This document shows, piece by piece, positions 5,896-9,323 of a stretch of 9,323 nucleotides of DNA. Source of the DNA: RGIG9379 sp031553005 (GTDB lineage Bacteria > Bacteroidota > Bacteroidia > Bacteroidales > Paludibacteraceae); contig JAVBMA010000052.1 of assembly GCA_031553005.1 (NCBI GenBank), positions 1-9,323 on the forward strand. The letters run 5' to 3'. A model generated the notes under the pieces. It saw nothing but the letters and a program-made list of their open reading frames with translations, searched no databases and had not been told where the DNA came from. The stretch's first letter is position 1; the number at the start of each line of letters is the position of its first letter. The translations under genes and the position numbers were made by a program.

Positions 5896-6720
5896 TCATT
5901 CTTTATTTTTTGCATCAATGTTATCTTCAAAATTCCATTTTCCTTTTTGTAATTTGAAGGCATCATAAGTGAAATCAGGCCCATAGTAGGAGTAGACATT
6001 TGTATAGACCGGTTCCGGAGGTACTAAATGGTCGAAGATGATTTTTCTTATTTTACTGTCGTATGCTAGGGATACTTTTGCATCAGCGCTGTATTCCAGA
6101 ATGAACCGTTGGAGGGTTTTATTTTTTTGTTTCAATACGGGTTTGCCGAAAGATGCGTTTCCTTTTTCATCGAAATTTAATATTTCAATCAGCTTGTAAT
6201 TCGAAGCGGCATTATTTCCCGCCCATCCCAGAAGGACGTAATAGTTCTCCTTCTTGTATTTTACCGGAATAATTTTATAATACAAGGCTCCATACCAATC
6301 ATTTGTGAGTATGCGTTTGCCGCTGGTTGGCAGGTAAGACTCGGTTTTAATCGCAAGCGGAATTGTCTTGATGGTTTTGTTTTTTGTTTTGTACTGGATA
6401 AAACCTCCGTAATTGTACGTTTTGTTTGTAAGCGGATAATTCCAAGTGTAAATTTTCACCTTACCATCATCGGAGAGAACCTTCCCTACAAAATTCAGTG
6501 AAGAGTAGGGGTTTGAAAAGGATGCGGGGTTTTGCAACTCTTCCGTAAAGAGTTTTGTTATTTTGTCGTTTATCTCTTTTTTTTCAATGTCCGAAGGGCT
6601 TACTCTTAATGAGTCGAACAAATCGGCTATCCGTTTTTCGTTTTCCGAAACAACAATTTGTTGCCCCGAAAGAGAAAATAGCGGAAGAGAAAATAATATG
6701 GCGATTAAAATTTTGTACAT
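5896..6720 (-). CDS. Exported protein of unknown function, Bacteroidota-type
   Basis: I cannot assign a function. The 274-residue protein starts with a Sec signal (hydrophobic 4-18, likely cleaved near GQQ at 19-21) and has no lipobox cysteine; no cysteine is seen in the mature chain. After a charged helical segment (about 25-62) the rest is rich in Tyr, Lys and beta-type sequence. Distinctive blocks are YYVLLGWAGNNAASNYK (160-176), RFILEYSADAKVSLAYD (205-221) and YGPDFTYDAFKLQKGKW (246-262). These resemble, from memory, conserved secreted hypothetical proteins of Bacteroidota. No catalytic motif or membrane helix is visible. It lies 70 bp upstream of DPP III in the same direction, and the stop overlaps a weak 5-bp hairpin that lacks a T-tract. 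Co-transcription with the peptidase suggests, but does not show, a periplasmic or surface role. Confidence 0.75.
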   Translation of the reverse strand: MYKILIAILFSLPLFSLSGQQIVVSENEKRIADLFDSLRVSPSDIEKKEINDKITKLFTEELQNPASFSNPYSSLNFVGKVLSDDGKVKIYTWNYPLTNKTYNYGGFIQYKTKNKTIKTIPLAIKTESYLPTSGKRILTNDWYGALYYKIIPVKYKKENYYVLLGWAGNNAASNYKLIEILNFDEKGNASFGKPVLKQKNKTLQRFILEYSADAKVSLAYDSKIRKIIFDHLVPPEPVYTNVYSYYGPDFTYDAFKLQKGKWNFEDNIDAKNKE

Positions 6721-6767
6721 GAATGTTGAATAGGTAAGTATATGTCCGAAATTAGTTTATATTATTA

Positions 6768-6804
6768 AGTAGTTACAAGTTATTAATCACTAATCACTAA
6801 CCAC
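6768..6804. repeat. Short tandem-repeat module (heptamers TAATCAC)
   Basis: AGTAGTTACAAGTTATTA is followed by TAATCAC, TAATCAC and the variant TAACCAC. The first part resembles 9205-9219, and the heptamers are similar to the reverse complement of 9229-9245, so the two sites share modules in different relative orientation. It lies upstream of the unknown exported gene. Confidence 0.6.
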
Positions 6805-7055
6805 TATTTAATTACTTCCGGAATAACGAATACTAATTTTGACCAAATACTTATTATTTTTTTCTGTAATTGATTTTGCATTGAAAACAACCGGATGAAA
6901 ATTACAATGAGTACATTGGTTATACTGGTTTTCAAAATTAGTGAATTGTCTTCAATATATTTCTTATTTGATTGTAAAAAAGTTAAATAACCGGAGTGTG
7001 GAATTAAGTGAGATTTTGGACTTGGATTCGTAAGAGTTTGATACGAAAAAATCTT

Positions 7056-7164
7056 ACGCTTATTCGCAATATTACCATTGATGCCAACGTCAATAATTTT
7101 ATAAACATAAAGGACACGAAGTTGTATTTATTTTCTTTGTGTGCTTCGTTCCTTTGTGTTTACT
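7056..7164 (+). repeat. Shortened copy of the 172-bp stem-loop element
   Basis: Positions 7056-7122 match the left arm at 961-1028 at about 60 of 68 positions (hand alignment), beginning with ACGCTTAT and ending with GGACACGAAGT. The loop and the first part of the right arm (GCTTCGTTCCTTTGTGTTTA, near 7143-7162) are recognisable, but the outer part of the right arm is lost or too diverged to see. It is in the same orientation as the complete copy, taking left arm first. Confidence 0.7.
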
Positions 7165-7239
7165 GTTTTTTATTAGTGATAATAAGACTTTTTATATTGA
7201 ACTTACATTTTGGATATATTATTCAAAGAATATCAAGTA

Positions 7240-7269
7240 AAAAAAGAGCTTTTTAAAAAGCTCTTTTTT
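7240..7269 (-). terminator. Intrinsic terminator of the sigma-factor gene
   Basis: A 30-bp perfect palindrome centred between 7254 and 7255 (core GAGCTTTTTAAAAAGCTC) lies about 58 bp past the sigma stop. On the minus strand it ends in a run of seven T. Its symmetry and flanking A and T runs would let it work in both directions. Confidence 0.85.
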
Positions 7270-7327
7270 GAAATTATCTCTAATCTTTGCAGATATTCTA
7301 ATTCGTTATCTGTTAGAATCCAATCAC

Positions 7328-7918
7328 TTAATAGTCTAAAAGGATTTTGTTTTCTTCTGCCAGTTTCCTCATGTTAAGAATGGCATATCGCATTCGTCCA
7401 AGGGCGGTGTTAATGCTTACTCCCGTATTGTCTGCGATTTCTTTGAAGCTCAAATCTTCAAAATACCTCATTTTTAATACTTCTTTTTGATTTTCAGGGA
7501 GATGGTCTATTAACTTTGCTATGTCTATGAAGACTTGTTCGCGCACAATATTATCTTCAATGCTTTCTTCGCATAATTTTGAGTTGTTGAATAAATCAAC
7601 ACCGCTTTCTTCATTTGAGATTGTATTCTCATTTCGTTCCCGCCTGAAGTAATCGATAATAAGATTGTGGGCAATGCGCGTTATCCAGGCAATAAACTTG
7701 CCTTTTTCAGTGTATCGCCCTTGCCTGATAGTTGTAATGGCTTTGATGAAAGTTTCTTGAAACAGGTCATTGGCTAAATCCCTGTCTTTTACCGAATGGT
7801 ATATGTATGAAAACACCTTACTTTTATGCCGTATTAATAATACGTCGAATGCTTCATTCTCACCATTGACATATAGTCCGACTAATTCTTCATCAGTCAA
7901 TCTTTCTAATACTTCCAT
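7328..7918 (-). CDS. RNA polymerase sigma factor, ECF-type sigma-70
   Basis: A 196-residue two-domain sigma factor that directs core RNA polymerase to a subset of promoters. Region 2 covers about 20-95: DLANDLFQETFIKA (47-60) is the core-binding part of region 2 and GKFIAWITRIAHNLIIDYFRRERN (split here as 72-81 and 82-95) the -10 recognition part. An acidic linker of about 40 residues follows. Region 4 covers about 135-185, with LPENQKEVLKMRYFEDLSF leading into a helix-turn-helix (about 155-183) that would read the -35 element. Regions 1 and 3 are absent, as is normal for ECF factors. No anti-sigma or FecR-like gene adjoins it, so it is unlikely to belong to the sigma/anti-sigma transport systems common in this phylum. 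It has its own probable promoter and terminator. Its target genes cannot be inferred. Confidence 0.92.
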   Translation of the reverse strand: MEVLERLTDEELVGLYVNGENEAFDVLLIRHKSKVFSYIYHSVKDRDLANDLFQETFIKAITTIRQGRYTEKGKFIAWITRIAHNLIIDYFRRERNENTISNEESGVDLFNNSKLCEESIEDNIVREQVFIDIAKLIDHLPENQKEVLKMRYFEDLSFKEIADNTGVSINTALGRMRYAILNMRKLAEENKILLDY

Positions 7919-8003
7919 AATCTTTGCTATTTAAGTTCAGAGTAGGAGTAGGTCAATAGGCAATGTGTTTTTTTATTAGTAGTAGGATAATCGTTTTAAC
8001 TGA

Positions 8004-8011
8004 CAAATATA
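8004..8011 (-). promoter_or_regulatory. Probable -7 promoter box for the sigma-factor gene
   Basis: On the minus strand this reads TATATTTG, matching TAnnTTTG, 86 bp before the sigma ATG. It would give a leader of roughly 80 nt. No convincing -33 TTTG is present at the usual spacing. Position between fcl and the sigma gene supports independent transcription. Confidence 0.4.
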
Positions 8012-8055
8012 GAGAATAAATATCACTTTCGGAATATAAGGTTGTTAAATATTAC

Positions 8056-8078
8056 AAACAGAGATGTTCAGGTATCTC
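8056..8078 (-). terminator. Possible weak terminator of fcl
   Basis: GAGAT (8061-8065) and ATCTC (8074-8078) form a 5-bp stem with an 8-nt loop just after the fcl stop, followed on the minus strand by the short T-rich TGTTTG. The stem is short and the T-tract broken, so this is tentative. Confidence 0.25.
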
Positions 8079-8100
8079 CTTTATTTTAAAGAAAAGAGAG

Positions 8101-9168
8101 TTATTTTAGAAACCATTCGTATATGAGTTTTACACCTTCATCAATCTCTATTTTATGATGCCAGCCTAAACCGTGTAATTTAGATACATCTGTTAATTTT
8201 CTCATTGTTCCGTCGGGTTTCGAGTGATCAAAAGATAATTTTCCTTCATATCCGGCTGTTTGTGCTACCAACTGAGCCAGATTTTTGATAGAGATTTCTT
8301 TTCCGGTTCCTATATTGATATGGCAATTTCGTATTTGCGGATCGTTTCCTTTTAAATCGTTAAAGTCAACATGCTCCATGATATATGTACTGGCGTCTGC
8401 CATGTCTTCACTCCAGAGAAATTCCCTGAGTGGCTTGCCTGTGCCCCAAAGCTCAACACTTTTTTCCGTAATACCGTATTTCCTCAATGTAGCAAGGACT
8501 TCTTCTTTGGAGTTTCTTCCGGTTACATTTTCAACAGGACGCAAATTCAAGTCTTTTGTTATGGCGTCCCAGTTATTTTGATAGAGGCATTTTCCCAAAT
8601 GAATTTTCCTCATTATTCCCGGAAGTACATGACTGCGTTCTAAGTGAAAATTATCATTGGGCCCGTACAGGTTGGTCGGCATTATTGCGATATAGTTGGT
8701 TCCATATTGCAAGTTGAAACTTTCACAGAGTTTTAGTCCGGCAATTTTTGCAATGGCATACGGTTCGTTAGTATATTCCAGCGGCGACGTCAATAATGCA
8801 TCTTCGGGCATGGGCTGGGGAGCATCCTTCGGATATATGCAGGTACTGCCGAGGAAGAGTAGTTTTTTGACGTTGTGGCGGAAACTCTCGCCTATAACAT
8901 TCTGCTGTATCTGTAAATTGTTATATATGAAATCTGCGCGGTAAACGTTATTCGCCATAATGCCTCCGACGTGTGCTGCCGCAAGAATCACATATTCGGG
9001 TTGCTCTTCGTCAAAGAATTTTTTTGTGGCTTGTCCATCCAATAAGTTGAGTTCTTTGGATGTTTTTCCGACCAGATTGGTGTATCCCTTTTTTATGAGG
9101 TTATTCCAGATGGCGGAGCCGACTAATCCAAGGTGTCCGGCTACATATATTTTTGAATTTTTCTCCAT
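8101..9168 (-). CDS. fcl: GDP-L-fucose synthase (GDP-4-keto-6-deoxymannose epimerase/reductase)
   Basis: A 355-residue cytosolic enzyme that turns GDP-4-keto-6-deoxy-D-mannose into GDP-L-fucose using NADPH, the last step of de novo GDP-fucose synthesis. It is an extended SDR: the Rossmann motif GHLGLVG is at 11-17, and the catalytic set S108, Y137 and K141 (YAIAK) is complete. C110 and H180 align with the epimerisation residues Cys109 and His179 of the E. coli enzyme, with a constant offset of one. NLYGPNDNFHLERSHVLPG (166-184, longest block) is the family's substrate loop. An extra stretch at about 194-237 makes it longer than the 321-residue E. coli protein; I recall this as normal in Bacteroidota. 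The usual partner gmd is not downstream and the window ends 155 bp upstream, so whether it lies there is unknown. The product would feed capsule, O-antigen or glycoprotein fucosylation. Confidence 0.95.
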   Translation of the reverse strand: MEKNSKIYVAGHLGLVGSAIWNNLIKKGYTNLVGKTSKELNLLDGQATKKFFDEEQPEYVILAAAHVGGIMANNVYRADFIYNNLQIQQNVIGESFRHNVKKLLFLGSTCIYPKDAPQPMPEDALLTSPLEYTNEPYAIAKIAGLKLCESFNLQYGTNYIAIMPTNLYGPNDNFHLERSHVLPGIMRKIHLGKCLYQNNWDAITKDLNLRPVENVTGRNSKEEVLATLRKYGITEKSVELWGTGKPLREFLWSEDMADASTYIMEHVDFNDLKGNDPQIRNCHINIGTGKEISIKNLAQLVAQTAGYEGKLSFDHSKPDGTMRKLTDVSKLHGLGWHHKIEIDEGVKLIYEWFLK

Positions 9169-9204
9169 ATAGAATCTGAAAAATTAAAATGCAGGATCCG
9201 TTTG

Positions 9205-9245
9205 AGTAGTTATAAGTTATAAGTTATAAGTGGTTGATAATTAGT
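9205..9245. repeat. Short tandem-repeat module (heptamers TTATAAG)
   Basis: Three perfect copies of TTATAAG (9210-9230) follow AGTAG and are followed by TGGTTGATAATTAG. The start resembles 6768-6785, and the tail resembles the complement of the heptamer block at 6784-6804. It lies just upstream of fcl. Confidence 0.65.
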
Positions 9246-9290
9246 TTGTAAATAAGATAATAAATGCCTGAAATATGTTGTTAAATATTT

Positions 9291-9323
9291 ACTATCAATT
9301 ACTATCAATTACTATCAATTACT
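9291..9323. repeat. Tandem repeat of the decamer ACTATCAATT, cut by the window end
   Basis: Three perfect copies of ACTATCAATT plus ACT run into the end of the window, so the true copy number is unknown. It lies 123 bp or more upstream of fcl. Perfect identity of the units suggests recent slippage expansion or an actively maintained repeat. Confidence 0.8.

Larger units (their letters stand above)
6721..7327. other. Intergenic region of about 600 bp, repeats and a possible structured leader
   Basis: No gene is supported here. It holds tandem heptamers (6768-6804), an imperfect hairpin at 6881-6935, the shortened stem-loop repeat at 7056-7164 and the sigma-gene terminator at 7240-7269. A minus-strand TAATTTTG at 6933-6940 matches the -7 consensus TAnnTTTG and could serve the unknown exported gene, with a long leader of about 206 nt. 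A GTG-initiated frame (7008-7256) covers the repeat and looks spurious. A 7-bp inverted repeat (CGTAAGA at 7029-7035, TCTTACG at 7052-7058) abuts the repeat copy. Confidence 0.5.

Noticed and set aside
7008..7256. 82-codon GTG frame
   Set aside because: It covers the shortened repeat copy and reaches the sigma terminator; no coding character apart from repeat-derived sequence.
7328..9168. Sigma factor controlling a linked glycan cluster
   Set aside because: Only one glycan gene is visible, a promoter-like box lies between the two genes, and no anti-sigma factor is present.
1..9323. New defence or mobile gene system
   Set aside because: All seven supported proteins belong to housekeeping, envelope or unknown exported families; no nuclease, transposase, integrase, reverse transcriptase or toxin motif was found. 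Novelty here is confined to non-coding repeats.

Overview
The window looks like an AT-rich Bacteroidota chromosome, most likely order Bacteroidales. The basis is protein type and signals: a Bacteroidota-style TonB with a PSFPGG entry to its C-terminal domain, a Bacteroides-type dipeptidyl peptidase III, a GDP-fucose synthase with the longer Bacteroidota insertion, leaders without clear Shine-Dalgarno sequences, and two matches to the Bacteroidota -7 box TAnnTTTG. Genus or species cannot be given from the sequence alone.

Layout. Positions 1-1357 contain no gene I can support; this is an island of palindromic, probably mobile or REP-like repeats. All seven protein genes lie on the minus strand, so transcription runs from high to low coordinates: GDP-L-fucose synthase (8101-9168), an ECF-type sigma factor (7328-7918), an exported protein of unknown function (5896-6720), an exported M49 dipeptidyl peptidase III (3762-5825), TonB (2909-3589), iron-type superoxide dismutase (2089-2673) and a small 16-cysteine copper-binding four-helix protein (1358-1687). 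Clear intrinsic terminators follow tonB, sodB and the sigma gene. The genes therefore seem to be mostly single transcription units; the exception is the unknown exported gene and DPP III, which are 70 bp apart with no visible terminator or promoter between them.

Functions. This is a housekeeping and envelope neighbourhood, not a recognisable cluster: nucleotide-sugar synthesis for fucosylated glycans, transcription control, periplasmic peptide breakdown, energy transduction to outer-membrane transporters, superoxide removal and copper sequestration. No CRISPR array, transposase, integrase, phage gene, toxin-antitoxin pair, defence gene or complete RNA gene was seen.

The most interesting content is the non-coding repeats. 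At least four structured families are visible, and two of them recur: a triple-hairpin element at 573-690 and 1757-1877, and a large stem-loop element at 961-1132 with a shortened relative at 7056-7164. The palindrome cluster at 9-180 carries paired base changes that preserve its hairpin stems. Short tandem-repeat modules occur at 6768-6804, 9205-9245 and 9291-9323. Several short reading frames across these repeats look like translation of repeat DNA, not genes.
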